From positions 176,700,030 through 176,764,029 of the forward strand of contig CAKMRJ010000001.1 of assembly GCA_928212115.1 (NCBI GenBank): a stretch of 64,000 nucleotides of DNA. Reading direction: 5' to 3'. Positions 34,825 through 45,930 of the stretch are shown here, in pieces. A program made the position numbers and the translations under genes. Position 1 is the first letter of the stretch; every line of letters starts with the position of its first letter. The stretch comes from Lactuca virosa. Its lineage: Eukaryota > Streptophyta > Magnoliopsida > Asterales > Asteraceae. The notes beneath the pieces were generated by a model. It did no database searches. It worked only from the letters and a program-made list of their open reading frames with translations, and was not told the origin of the DNA.

Positions 34825-34970
34825 AGTTTTGGATTTTTCAAAAATTTTAAAGAAAAGAAAATATTTTTGGATTTTTTTTAAAATTTTATGAAAACGAAAG
34901 TATTTTTGGATTTTCAAAATCTGAAGAAAATAAAATATTTTTGGATTTTCAAAATTTTAAGAAAAGAGAA
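34825..34970 (+). repeat. AT-rich tandem repeat around TATTTTTGGATTTT
   Basis: Three to four imperfect copies of a unit of about 35 to 48 bp, each with ATTTTTGGATTTT followed by AAAATTTTA and an AGAAAA run. Confidence 0.65.
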
Positions 34971-35249
34971 GTTTAAGACTCTGATAGACAATGACGAATC
35001 AGAATCTATCAAAAAATAAATAATGAAAGAATGAACATACAAATGAACAACAAAAGCATTCCTACGGACCAGAACCCTTCAGTTGTGAGCAATAACCGAG
35101 TAAAGTAATATATAGTAACAAAATTTTACCTGATCCACTACATTCTGATGGCTCGGAACCGTCTGGCGTTGAATAGAAAACACTTTTAGTGTAGTTTTTG
35201 AACTGATTCAACTTCCATCATTCCAAGTCCTTGTAGAATATGATCAAAT

Positions 35250-35770
35250 GCAACTTCAGGTAAATCTTCATAAAGATATTTGTAAGTTGATCCATTGATT
35301 TAACAAAGTGAATCTCAATGTTGCCATCTTTCACATGATCCTTTATGAAATGATATCGGATTGCAATATGCTTCCTCTTTGAATATTGAATAGGATTGTG
35401 ACGAATTCTAATAGCACTTTCAGAGTCACAATATAAAGGAATCTTTTTTCATACTAATGACATAATCTTTTAATTGACTTTTAAATCTCAAGATGTTGTA
35501 GCAATGTATTCAGCTTCTGCAATAGAATGAGAAACACAAGTTTGCTTCTTAGATTGCTAACTTGCCAAGTTACCATTAAAAAATTGACATCGTCCTGATG
35601 TACTCTTCCAATCTAAGCCACATCGTCTAAGATTAGCGTTGGAATATGCTTGAACAAAGAAGATGGTATTGGTCGGATACCATTGGCCTAAAGAAGTAGT
35701 TTTCCAAAGAAATCGAAAAATGTTCTTCACAATTGTCATTATTGGGATTTAATTCAAAAATTGTTTCAAA
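35250..35770 (-). pseudogene. Copia RT/RNase H remnant
   Basis: Read on the minus strand from 35739: FLWKTTSLGQWYP, AYSNANLRRCGLDWKSTSGRCQF, then IAEAEYIAT near 35500, CDSESAIRIRHNPIQYSKRKH near 35400 and IRYHFIKDHVKDGNIEIHFV near 35310. This is the tether and RNase H of a Ty1/Copia polyprotein. It is interrupted by frameshifts and not joined to gag, protease or integrase. Confidence 0.8.
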
Positions 35771-36015
35771 AACACAAGACTAGCAACAGAAGACTGTAAT
35801 TTTGAACAATATAAAATTAGTTTTATTCCCACCAAAGGATCTACTCGAAAAGATTGGAAAGAAAACAACAACCATAGATGAGTTAAAACGTAAGCAACCT
35901 TTAAATTTCATTGAGTCCTTAAGAGGAGGCTTGATAGTTGATAGAAAAAGCAAAGATCCAAGCAAGAATCTATTTATATGTATCCATCCAACAAGTTACC
36001 AAACCCACCAATAGA
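35771..36015. other. Short open stretch of unknown origin
   Basis: Frames of 61 to 70 codons are open on both strands, including a plus-strand frame at 35802-36014. Neither resembles a family I know, and they are short enough to be chance. Confidence 0.3.
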
Positions 36016-36670
36016 TGCTAGTCCTTCACTTTTATGGAGTTTATCTTAATCATTTAAGACCTGCGTAAAATAATTCTTCAAAGGGGAACAAACTCAAGCA
36101 CCAAAATCAAGCAACAAACTTGCAAGAGATGTGAGCAAGAAGCATCCTTGCGCTCTCGAATTTTGATGAGAAAAAAAGGAAGAAAGGAATAACTAGCTTA
36201 TGCCCTCTCTCTTATTATATACTTAAACTCTTAGATGAAAGCCCTTGATTTCATTTAATGTGATCATTTCTTCAAGTAATCCATGATGTCTAAGTAAGAA
36301 ACCAAGTCAAAGAAGAAATCCTCATGCTTGTCCCATATGGACGGTTTTAAGAGAGATGAAAAGAGGATGATGGGAATCCACATCATCACTCTTATAATAT
36401 GTTAAATGATATAATATATGTCCAATATTATGTACATAACATTTTAATCATACAATGGGATTCATATGTGATTAGTCGTACTCTATAATTATTATTTTCA
36501 TAAAACAATAATTCCCAAAGTAAATACAGGTGATGGTTTAATTTATTAATAATCATATCATTTGATACATAATAAATTGGTTTTTACTTGTTATATGGTT
36601 TTGCCCCATAGGATCATATGTTATTAGCAAATATCATTCCATTATGATCCTTGAGCATAAAGATCTTTCA
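36016..36670 (-). repeat. Probable Copia LTR, minus orientation
   Basis: The right border is marked by AATCTCCCACTTGCGC (36671 onward), the reverse complement of a Copia purine tract GCGCAAGTGGGAGATT, next to a terminal TTCA. A TATA-like TATATAATAAGAG appears on the minus strand near 36220. The left border is a guess from a TG at 36016; no partner LTR is visible. Confidence 0.4.
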
Positions 36671-36899
36671 ATCTCCCACTTGCGCAAGTTTCATCATGAA
36701 CTGATCAATCCATACTTGTTCTCTAGCAAGTACATATGAACCTGGTTACGACTTTTTGTCAACCAAACCAATTCGTATTAGTCTTACTTTATTTTTGCTC
36801 CCACAATAATAACCGACTATGGATTTTAGAGTGACTAAATTACTCAAGGATTTCAAAATGTTAATATAGAATTCAAAAAATTAATTTATGGAAAAGATC

Positions 36900-36900
<1 letters not shown>

Positions 36901-36981
<81 letters not shown>
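36901..36981. repeat. (AT)n microsatellite at the truncation point of element D
   Basis: About 80 bp of alternating AT with one interruption. It abuts AAGATGTATATGG, so the chromovirus sequence begins abruptly inside the integrase. Confidence 0.95.
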
Positions 36982-36988
<7 letters not shown>

Positions 36989-38290
36989 ATGGATCTTAAA
37001 AAGCTATACTGGTGGCCTAACATGAATGCAGAGATTGCTACCTTCATAAGTAAATGCCTTACTTGCGCCAAGGTCAAGGTCGAATACCAGAAACCCTCTG
37101 GTCTACTACAACAGCCAGAGATACCAGAATGGAAGTGGGAGCGGATCACTATGGATATTATAACCAAGTTGCCCAAGACAACGGGTGGAATTGATACCAT
37201 ATGGGTCATCGTCGACAGATTGACCAAGTCCGCACACTTTCTGCCTATTAAGGAAACAGACAAGATGGAGAAGCTTACAAGAACTTACATTAGGGAGATT
37301 GTACGACTGCACGGTGTTCCCATATCCATTATCTCAGACAGAGATAGTAGGTTCACTTCGAGGTTCTGGCAGTCGTTACAAAGTTCCCTATAAACTAGGC
37401 TGGATATGAGTACAGCCTACCATCCACAGACAAACGGGCAAATTGAGAGGACTATCCAAACCTTGGAAGATATGCTGCGAGCCTGTGTGATCGACTTTGG
37501 GAAAGCATGGGATACTCATTTACCCCTTGTCGAATTTTCCTAAAACAACAGTTATCACACAAGCATAAAGGCTGCTCCATTCGAGGCCCTCTATGGCCGA
37601 AAGTGTAGATCCCCTCTGTGTTGGGCTGAGGTGGGTGATACCCAGTTAGCTAAAGGACGAGTTCCTGAAAGCACTCTCACGGGCCCGGAGATCATACAGG
37701 AAACGACAGAGAAGATTGTTCAGATTCGTGAACGATTGAAAGCCTCTAGAGACCGACAGAAAAGCTACGCTGATAAACGAAGGAAACCTTTGGAATTCCA
37801 GGTGGGTGACCGTGTTCTATTGAAGGTCTCACCCTGGAAGGGGTTGATACGCTTCTGAAAGCGTGGAAAGCTAAATCCAAGGTACATAGGGCCTTTCGAG
37901 ATTCTCACAAGAATCGGCCCTGTAGCTTACAGACTTAACTTACCGCGCGAACTCAGTAACGTACATTCTACTTTCCACACATCTCGAACTTGAAAAAGTC
38001 TATGTCCGACGAGACTCTTGTAATCCCACTCGACGAGATCAAGATCAACGAGAGCCTCAACTTCGTGGAAGAACCTGTAGAGATCATGGACCGGGAGGTC
38101 AAGCAAACGAAACAAAGTCGTATCCCGATAGTGAAGGTTCACTGGAACGCCAAGCGAGGACCTGAATTCACTTGGGAGCGAGAGGATCAGATGAAACTGA
38201 AATATCCTCGTCTTTTTACTTAGTTATTTGTAACTACTTATTTGCTTAAACTCTAATTTCGGGACGAAATTCCTTCTAACGGTGGGATGA
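36982..38290 (+). pseudogene. Truncated copy of element D: integrase and chromodomain
   Basis: Near-duplicate of 46172-47448. Open 36983-37393 with LYWWPNMNAEIATF, CLTCAKVK, then IITKLPKTTGG and ISDRDSRFTSRFWQSLQ of the integrase core. A stop follows, then YHPQTNGQIERTIQTLED with the third catalytic residue (Glu). QVGDRVLLKVSPWKG is intact here but deleted in the main copy. The chromodomain lies in an open frame at 37990-38223. Stops and a small insertion near 37980 break the reading. Confidence 0.9.
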
Positions 38291-38530
38291 TGTGACAACC
38301 CGAAATTTCTATTATGTACAATCATTCACTTCAATAGGAGTCAAAACTGTTTCTGCTAATTTTCAAGCTTTTTGGAATAAGTTTGAGTATTTTAAGATTA
38401 GTACTTCAGGAGATAACAGGAGAGAGGATGCCCTAGGGTTTATTATGCAACAATATTATTCCAAAACTCCAAGAGTTTGGAGTTTACGACCTAAACAAAG
38501 GTGTTTACGGCCGTACACCCTAAAAGGGGG

Positions 38531-38538
38531 TATAAATA
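38531..38538 (+). promoter_or_regulatory. TATA box of the D LTR
   Basis: TATAAATA follows AAAAGGGGG and comes just after a CGGCCG half-palindrome. It is conserved at 47687 in the second LTR. Confidence 0.75.
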
Positions 38539-38890
38539 TGACACTTAGTCATATTTTTACCATTTTTCACATTTTCAAGATCCAAATCTCAATTCTCTCT
38601 CAAGTATCATCCAACATTTCTTCAAGATCTTCAACTTGTAAGTGTTTCTTACCCTAATAAATTGATATATACCTTAATCTAGTGATCTAACATGATTCCA
38701 TCCGTGAAATCATTCCAAAAGTGTAGATCTTCAAGTTTCACCAAGAACACCAAGAACACACACTAGTGTTCTTGGACTTTTAGCACCTTTTCAAGCTTCT
38801 ACCTAGTAAGTACTTCTATCCTAGAGTATTATAGAGCTTGTTACACTTCTAAACATCAAGAAAACATCCAAGAAACCAAGGATCAATGGT

Positions 38891-38923
38891 GTTTACGGTC
38901 CAAGATGTTCTTGGACCGTAAAC
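38891..38923 (+). other. Perfect 15-bp hairpin in the D LTR
   Basis: GTTTACGGTCCAAGA and its exact reverse complement are separated by TGT. The same 33 bases are unchanged at 48046-48078. Confidence 0.9.
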
Positions 38924-39033
38924 CCCAAAAAGGGTGTCAAAGTGTGCCCTAGTCCCTTCAAAGCCTTGGAAACTAGCCTAGATCCCTTCCTTGATGTGCT
39001 TAGTACTTAAAAACATCAAAATACCATAAACCA

Positions 39034-39059
39034 TTTGGGTTTACGGCCGTAAACCCAAA
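39034..39059 (+). other. 26-bp perfect palindrome in the D LTR
   Basis: The half-site TTTGGGTTTACGG is followed by its exact complement, centred on CGGCCG. The copy in the second LTR (48189-48214) has one mismatch at the centre. Confidence 0.9.
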
Positions 39060-40090
39060 GGGAAATGGTCCAAGGACCGTAAACTCCTAAAAGGAGTGAA
39101 ATGGTGCCCTAATCTCTTCCTAAGGATTAAACATGAAGTAGGAATGCTTCTTGTGATCTTTAAGGCTTCAAAACACAAGATGGTCAAAGAAACGTGAGTT
39201 TATGGCCGTAAACTCATGGTTTTACGACCGTAAACTCAATGAGTTATTTTTGCAAAAACCGTAAACTCCAATAAAGGGTCCCCTTGAACCCTAAACTCAA
39301 TAGCAATGTCCTACAACACTTAGATGCAATCCTTAGGACTTATAGCACTTAAATAAGGTGTTTTTACATGTCCTAGGATGTCTTAACTTTGTTAATTAGT
39401 TGTTTAAAGACTAATTGGATACATATATGTGTTATTATATGTTAACTAGGATCATTGTGTGTGTACAAGTCTTCACTTGACACCTAGCAATCCTATATCA
39501 TCAGTTCATCCAAACCACTCACTACAGGTGAGTTCATACCCCTTAATTAACCTTTTAAATGTTTTTAAATGCTTTTATGGGGGGGGAATACAAGTTGAAC
39601 TATTATAGTTATTATATCAATCACATGTGATTAATAACTACCAAACAAGTGGATTTCTTACTTTTCAAACTGTGTTATCAAACTGTTTTACGTCAAACTG
39701 TTTTACAAACTCTTTTACATATCAAATACTTTTATTAAACTCTTTTAACTTATATTCTGTGTATCTATATGGATATAATTATATAATTAGGATTGAAAGG
39801 ACTTAGGACTGATAGCTCACCTTACTTCCTGTTCCTTGTTTGGTTGTGGACTTAGGGTATTCGGGTTATTTGTCCGAAGGTCGTTTGAATCCTAGTTATA
39901 TATCATGTATATGTGTATAGATATAAAAGGTTACTTCTTTCATTCAGTTCAATGCCTTTGGGTAGCAAAGGTATACAAACATGTTCATATACACAAACAA
40001 CATTACTAGTAAACTATAATAGGTATAGTTTAGGAAGATACTATTACTAGAACAATGGAACATACAATGAGTCAGTTCATTCATGAGTAA

Positions 40091-40246
40091 TACATAGTGA
40101 TGAGAAACAAACATAATACATAGTGATGAGAAACAAACATAATACATAGTGATGAGAAACAAACATAATACATAGTGATGAGAAACAAACATAATACATA
40201 GTGATGAGAAACAAACATAATACACAGTGATGAGAACCAAAACATA
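40091..40246 (+). repeat. 26-bp tandem repeat, six copies
   Basis: Copies of TACATAGTGATGAGAAACAA plus ACATAA have GTGATGAG at 40097, 40123, 40149, 40175, 40201 and 40227. The second LTR has four copies (49235-49345). Confidence 0.95.
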
Positions 40247-41202
40247 CAGGCTAGACAGAGAAAGAACACACAATACAGCTAGCACATACATATACATATA
40301 CATATACATTACTTACAGTTATGTAAGCCACTTAACGGGGGCATGGCACTACCTGTCATGACCCGTTTTGTATCCAGAATCTCCTTAAATGGGGAGCATA
40401 TGAGTTTGTGTATAGATCTATACTGGATTGACTATCCTACACCTTGCTGCTCACTACAGTGGGACTTGCAAGTCTACGAGTGCCAAACGTCATTTCTTAC
40501 GACGTCTTACATCGTCGTTTTTTTATAGAGTCGGTAGCAGGATACAGGCCGATCACATGGTACTTTAAATAACAATTGGTTTAAAGTAATTAGTACAGTA
40601 GTAGTCACCTAATACAACACTACAGTACTATTTCATTTTCCCTTTACATTTACTTTGTGATATTCACACAATAAACAATAATGTAAAAACTATATTTTTG
40701 GTTAATGATAGTCAGATTTGGGAAAATACACACTCTTACAAGAGACACACACACAGATACTAGATGCCTTGGTAGAAGGCTACATTTAGTAGGAAACATA
40801 GGGTTTTCGAGGGGAGTTCAAACAATTACAAACTTTTACAAAACTTATACATTACAAGACTTACAAACACTTTCATAACAAATACATACACTAATATACT
40901 TATGAACTCACCAGCTTTAAAGCTGATAAACTCTTTCAAAATAACTTGTATTATCAGGTCGCCAGTAGACAGGTACCGGAGCCAGGTTTTTGAGAAGATG
41001 GAGCTCGTTCAAGACTCATCTTTTATTTTGATGTATATTTTTGGTGTCTATAAAACTTGACAGAACATACCTGTATTAAATTATATTATTAATGCAATGG
41101 ATGATGTTGTTGCTTGTTTACTACTTTGCATTGTTGTGATATTGTACATGACGTCCTCCACCCCCAAACGTTTCCGCCGTTCCGGTTTTGGGGTGTGACA
41201 GA

Positions 41203-41215
41203 TTGGTATCAGAGC
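41203..41215 (+). other. Primer-binding site of element D
   Basis: TTGGTATCAGAGC starts two bases after the LTR (tRNA-Met type). Confidence 0.9.
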
Positions 41216-41910
41216 ATTGTTTATAGTGAATCGAGTGTATCAGCCCATAAAAGATATACGAACTATAAACACATCGGGATTAAAATACTCTGATAAAGAG
41301 TTTATACTTTTAAATAATAAAATATTTAACTAAGTATACATACCTGCATTCATACTAAAATCAGTGTCACTAGGACAGAACAAAAGTATTACGATTGTTG
41401 GACAGCACAAGTAGACTTAGAGACATATGGTCAACCCTGGGAAGATGTAGCCTGATCAACTACATTATCCGAGGAGTGATTAGCATGTGCCTAAGTATGG
41501 TTGTGAGGTTGCAACAAGTCTAAAAACTTACCAACACTACTACAACGAGAACAGTAGAACATAACATAAACTTAAAATACTATAGGAGTATTATTTGTTA
41601 CTATTAATTACTTATATGAGAACTAAAGGTCTTTATTAAGTATGTCAATAGTTGCGGAGTGGATACACTAAGGTTATATGTAACTGGGATGTCATAGACT
41701 TAGAATCTGTGATCTTTGCTCTACTTCTTGTTCCTTGTTTGGTTGTGGGCTTAGAGTTAGGGTCACTTATTCGAAGGTCTATCCTGTCTAGGTTACATAT
41801 GACTGGTATGCACTACGCAAATGTTGGAGTAACTGATAAAGATCATCTTATAATTATCTAGTTAGTTCGTCTATTAATTATTTCCTTATCCTTTTTCTCG
41901 CGTAGATATA
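41216..41910 (+). other. Leader of element D
   Basis: Untranslated. The recurrent module with CCTTGTTTGGTTGTGG lies at 41730-41753, followed by TTATTCGAAGGTC. The leader ends at the pre-gag ATG. Confidence 0.65.
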
Positions 41911-42541
41911 ATGGCTGGATTCCATCTTCCCGGAGACCCGTACTACCCCAACAACGGCAATGCAGGATGGCTGGGAGAAGAGCCAGAAGATGATCACCCA
42001 ATCCCATTGGACGATCACGAAGCTGAAGGCTTTTCTGATGGTTCTGACTCAGAGCCTGAAGTCAACAACCTACCCCCAGCTGCTCAAGACCCAAACCTGA
42101 ACCCTCGTCCGTCATTTCAAGGACCCACACCTCTGTGGGCCACAAACTTGAACAGATGGAGTCAGGAACAGGGTCAACCTTTTCCCTACAATGGATACAG
42201 AAGTTTTCTACAACCTCACCGAGGGAGGTTCAGCTGACAGGGTCCTACCCATAATGGTCCGTAGGATTGCTCGGAACACCGAGCAAGGTCGAGAAGCTAT
42301 TGACCGAGTAGTGGAGATTGACGCCAACTCTAGCGTTAACACAGTCCACATTCGCCAACTAGAGTCTGCTCATGAAAGGACTCAGGTCCGCAATGCAGTT
42401 CTACAGAGGGAACGTGCTGAAACCCAAGCTGAAGTCAGGGAACTTCGAGCTCAGCAAGCAAGATCTGATAGGCGCGTGAGAGACATAGAACGTCTACTGT
42501 CGGATTCAAGAACTCACTCTAGTAGTTCTCGTCGCCGTTAG
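41911..42541 (+). pseudogene. D pre-gag frame, one frameshift
   Basis: The ATG at 41911 starts MAGFHLPGDPYYPNNGNAGW, followed by EEPEDDHPIPLDDHEAEGF, an SDSEPEV acidic stretch and a proline-rich part up to NRWSQEQGQPFPYNGYRSF. One extra T in the run at 42204-42207 shifts the frame. The second half continues as FYNLTEGGSADRVLPIMV through a charged alpha-helical region to SSSRRR and a stop at 42539. Without the frameshift it would be about 209 residues, the same as in C2. It has no match to gag or pol domains and its function is unknown. Confidence 0.8.
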
Positions 42542-42907
42542 AGTCTCATCGACTTCTCTTTTGGATATAACCTAGTTTGTGTAAAAACTCTAGTCTAATT
42601 TCCCATCCTTGTAAATCTTAGACCCGTTAGGTCTTGATTAGGTAGTAGTCTGCCAAAATTTTCCCATCTTAGTTGATGTAAGGCCTACTTCTAGGTCATT
42701 TTTCCCGAACTCATTTCATCTGTAATTCCAGTATTATTGACAGATATCTAATCTCATGGAAATTATATCCAAATGTGTTCGTTTACAATCAATCGTGTTA
42801 TTCATTTGTGCTGTTGGACTATGGAGAGTTAGTCCATGAGTCACTCTCATCAAATTCCTATTAAATTCTTATCAATATCTTTGTCTTTGTAAACTTATAG
42901 TTGAAAT
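42542..42907 (+). other. Spacer between pre-gag and gag in element D
   Basis: About 365 bp without coding sequence. It corresponds to the spacers of B, A2 and C2. Confidence 0.6.
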
Positions 42908-44560
42908 ATGCCTCCACGTCGATCGACAAGACGCGATCCTCCTGCACCAACACCACCTGCTCCTCAATTCAACACGGCAGCCCTGAATGCTGCTGTAGCT
43001 GCGGCTGTGGCTACAGCCATGGCTCAATATCATTCGTCTGGTTCCACTGGAGGAGGAACCCCTGTTCACTCTACTCATGGTGAAATCCCTGTGCGCTTGA
43101 GAGAGTGCTCCTATAAGGACTTCACTAACTGCAAGTCATTGTCCTTTAAAGGGACTGGCGGAGTCATTGCCCTCTCGCAATGGTTCAAAAAGACAGAGTC
43201 GGTCTTCGAGATCTGCTCCTGTCCAGAAGGGAGCAAGGTCAAGTTTGCTGCTTGCACTTTTGAGTCAAAAGCGCTAACATGGTGGAATAGCCATGTCAAG
43301 TCACTATCCCTTATAGTGGCAAATTCTATGGGCTGGAAAGCTCTGAGAGAGCTAATGGTTGAAGAGTACTGCCCGAGGGGCGAAATCCAAAAACTAAAGG
43401 AAGAACTGTGGAGCCTAACCATGAAGGGCTCCAACATAGTCTCCTACACCGCCAGGTTCTGTGAACTGGTGGCCCTCTGTCCTAACATGGTTCATACAGA
43501 GGGAAGAAAATTGAAAGATACATATGGGGGCTGGTGCCTCCATTCCAGGGAACTGTTTTGGCTTCAAACCCCACTACATTCGATAGTGCCAAGCGATTGG
43601 CACAGTGGCTTATAGACCACGGGATTCGTACCCCGGCCGCAACAACAACCCTGGCCATCTCGGAACCCCCCAGAACCGCTGATTCCAAGCGGAAGTTTTG
43701 GGATGACAAGAGAAAGACGAAGGCTTCCAAAAAGCAGCAGGTCGTGGCAGTTCATGCTGCGATAGCACCTGTCGCCGCTGCTCCGATAAAGCATTACGCC
43801 GGAAGTTTGCCTAAGTACAACAAATGCAACTTCCACCACGTCGGTGCCTGCCGGGAAATGCAGTGTTTGAACTGCAACAGGAAGGGGCACACTTCCCGTT
43901 TCTGCAAAGCTCCGGCTAGGCCAATCAACCAAGTCCCCGGCACAGGAGTGGGCCAAGCTTGCTACGGTTGTGGCGAGGTAGGCCACTACAAAAGAAACTG
44001 CCCGAAGGCAGGGAATGCCGGTGGAGTGGCAAGAGTTCTGGCCATAGGCCATGAGGAAGCAGTTGCCGACCCCGCAGTGGTCACTGGTACGTTTCTCCTC
44101 GATAACTCTTATGCATGCATTCTGTTTGATAGTGGAGCGGAGAGGAGTTTCGTGAATAAAAAATTTGCTCATTTACTTAAGCAAAAATTACGAACACTTA
44201 AAGAACCGTTCACTATAGAAATGGCTAATGGAAAGACAGAGAGCACTAGCAGTATATACATAGGGCGTACCCTAACTTTAGATGGCCATTCTTTTTCAAT
44301 CGATCTCATGCCGGTCTCAATTAAAAGTTTTAACGTCATTATCGGCATGGATTGGTTGAGTCTTCATCGTACCGACATCATGTGTTACGAGAAGGCTGTA
44401 CGCCTTAATCTGTCGTCTGGCGAAACTCTAGTAGTATATGGCGACAAACCCGCCACGAACCTTCGTATCATCTCGAGCATTCAAGCTCAGAAATTCTTGC
44501 GAAAGGAATGTCGAACATTCCTTGCTCATGTGGTCGACGTGAGCCAAGAAACGAACGATA
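42908..44560 (+). pseudogene. D gag and protease, two frameshifts
   Basis: Gag opens at 42908 with MPPRRSTRRDPPAP. It has an alanine-rich N-terminus and the capsid domain (RECSYKDFTNCK, GTGGVIALSQWF, KALTWWNSHVKSL, EEYCPRGEIQKLKEE). One A is missing in the run at 43507-43510, so the frame shifts. It resumes with YIWGLVPPFQGTV and runs on as a 371-codon frame (43534-44649) through two CCHC knuckles (CLNCNRKGHTSRFC, CYGCGEVGHYKRNC) and the protease (ILFDSGAERSF at about 44122; IIGMDWLSLHRTDI). A second frameshift near 44565 separates it from RT. Confidence 0.9.
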
Positions 44561-44564
44561 ATTC

Positions 44565-45930
44565 AGAACATTCCGGTAGTACGCGACTTTCCCGACATCT
44601 TTCCAGAAGAACTCCCAGGATTACCTCTGCAACGTCAAGTCGAGTTTAGAATCGACTTAGTTCCAGGGGCTACCCCCGTAGCCAAATCGCCCTATCGTCT
44701 AGCACCTGCAGAGATGCAAGAACTATCCTGTCAACTTAACGAACTGCTCAGCAAGGGCTTTATAAGACCAAGCTTCTCACCCTGGGGAGCTCCAGTCTTG
44801 TTCGTCAAGAAGAAATACGGATCGTTTCGTATGTGCATCGACTACAGGGAGCTCAACAAACTGACCATCAAAAATCGTTATCCTTTGCCTCGGATTGACG
44901 ATTTATTCGATCAACTTCAAGGGGCGAACTTCTTTTCAAAAATCGACTTAAGGTCCGGATATCACCAACTACGAGTGCTAGGGGAGGATGTTCCGAAGAC
45001 AACCTTCCGAACTCATTATGGGCACTACGAATTCGTAGTGATGCCGTTCGGATTAACAAACGCACCCGCAGTATTCATGGACTTAATGAATAGGGTGTGT
45101 CGTCCTTACTTGGATCAGTTCGTCATCGTCTTCATCGATGACATACTTATCTACTCTCGTAGTAAGGAAGAACATAGTCAACATCTGCGACAGGTCTTAG
45201 AAACACTTCGTTCGGAGAAGCTTTATGTGAAGTTCTCGAAATGCAAATTTTGGATCCAAAGAGTCGAATTCTTAGGGCACGTGGTTAGCAAAGAGGGAAT
45301 ACACGTGGACCCTTCCAAAATTAAAGCCATTGAGAGCTGATCAGCACCGAAGATGCCTACAGAAATTCATCAATTTCTAGGCCTCGCTGGCTACTATCGC
45401 AGGTTCATTCAGAACTTCTCCCGCATTGCGAAACCTCTTACAACACTGACCCAGAAGGGTGTGGCCTTTGACTGGGAAGAGAAGCAGGAGAGAGCGTTCC
45501 AAACGCTCAAAAGAGCTTTGTGCACCACACCAATACTATCCCTCCCCGAAGGGATAGAAGACTTCGTTGTCTATTGCGATGCGTCAAATCAAGGACTCGG
45601 ATGTGTTCTGATGCAGCGAGGTAAGGTCATCGCCTATGCCTCGAGACAGCTAAAGACACATGAGGTCAACTACACTACCCACGATCTTGAGCCAGGAGCA
45701 CTTGTGTTTGCTCTGAAGATCTGGAGACACTACCTGTACGGTACAAAGAGCACAATCTTTACAGCCCACAAAAGCCTACAACACATATTCGACCAGAAGG
45801 AGCTCAACATGAGACAACGACGGTGGGTCGAGCTACTCAGTGATTACGAATGTGAAATTCGTTATCATCCAGGTAAAGCCAACGTAGTAGCTGACGCCCT
45901 AAGTCGGAAAGAATATTCTGGTCGTAGAGT
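44565..45930 (+). pseudogene. D reverse transcriptase and RNase H, one nonsense codon
   Basis: RT runs from about 44567 (DFPDIFPEELPG), with FFSKIDLRSGYHQLR and FVIVFIDDILIYSRS (45119 onward), so both catalytic Asp are present. A TGA at 45338-45340 replaces the Trp codon before SAPK. The same frame continues with EIHQFLGLAGYYRRF into RNase H. YCDASNQGLG and THDLE keep the first catalytic residues, but FTAHKSL has Ala (GCC, 45764-45766) where Asp is expected. The domain ends with VADALSRKEYSGRR. Confidence 0.9.

Larger units (their letters stand above)
33601..35200. other. Unassigned AT-rich sequence with small tandem repeats
   Basis: No coding region recognised on either strand. It contains the two tandem repeats listed next and may be old flanking DNA or unrecognisable repeat. 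Confidence 0.4.
38291..41200 (+). repeat. LTR of element D, complete (2910 bp)
   Basis: Starts TGTGACAACCCG and ends GGGGTGTGACA. It holds a TATA box (38531-38538), a 33-bp hairpin (38891-38923), a 26-bp CGGCCG palindrome (39034-39059), the inverted 12-mer pair (39527-39538 and 40901-40912), a G run (39582-39589), the recurrent module (39831-39854), a hairpin with loop ATAGG (40010-40032), 26-bp tandem repeats and GTATAGATCTATAC (40410-40423). Confidence 0.95.

Noticed and set aside
36898..37263. Minus-strand frame running into the AT microsatellite
   Set aside because: Opposite strand of the integrase; the alternating Tyr-Ile tail is the microsatellite.
39944..40309. Long minus-strand frame with repeated short peptide in the D LTR
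   Set aside because: It is produced by the 26-bp tandem repeat read through three phases, and the copy number differs between the two LTRs. No start context or family match.
43564..44172. 202-codon minus-strand frame opposite D gag
   Set aside because: Shadow of the gag-protease frame on the other strand; the plus strand carries clear zinc knuckles and protease motifs.
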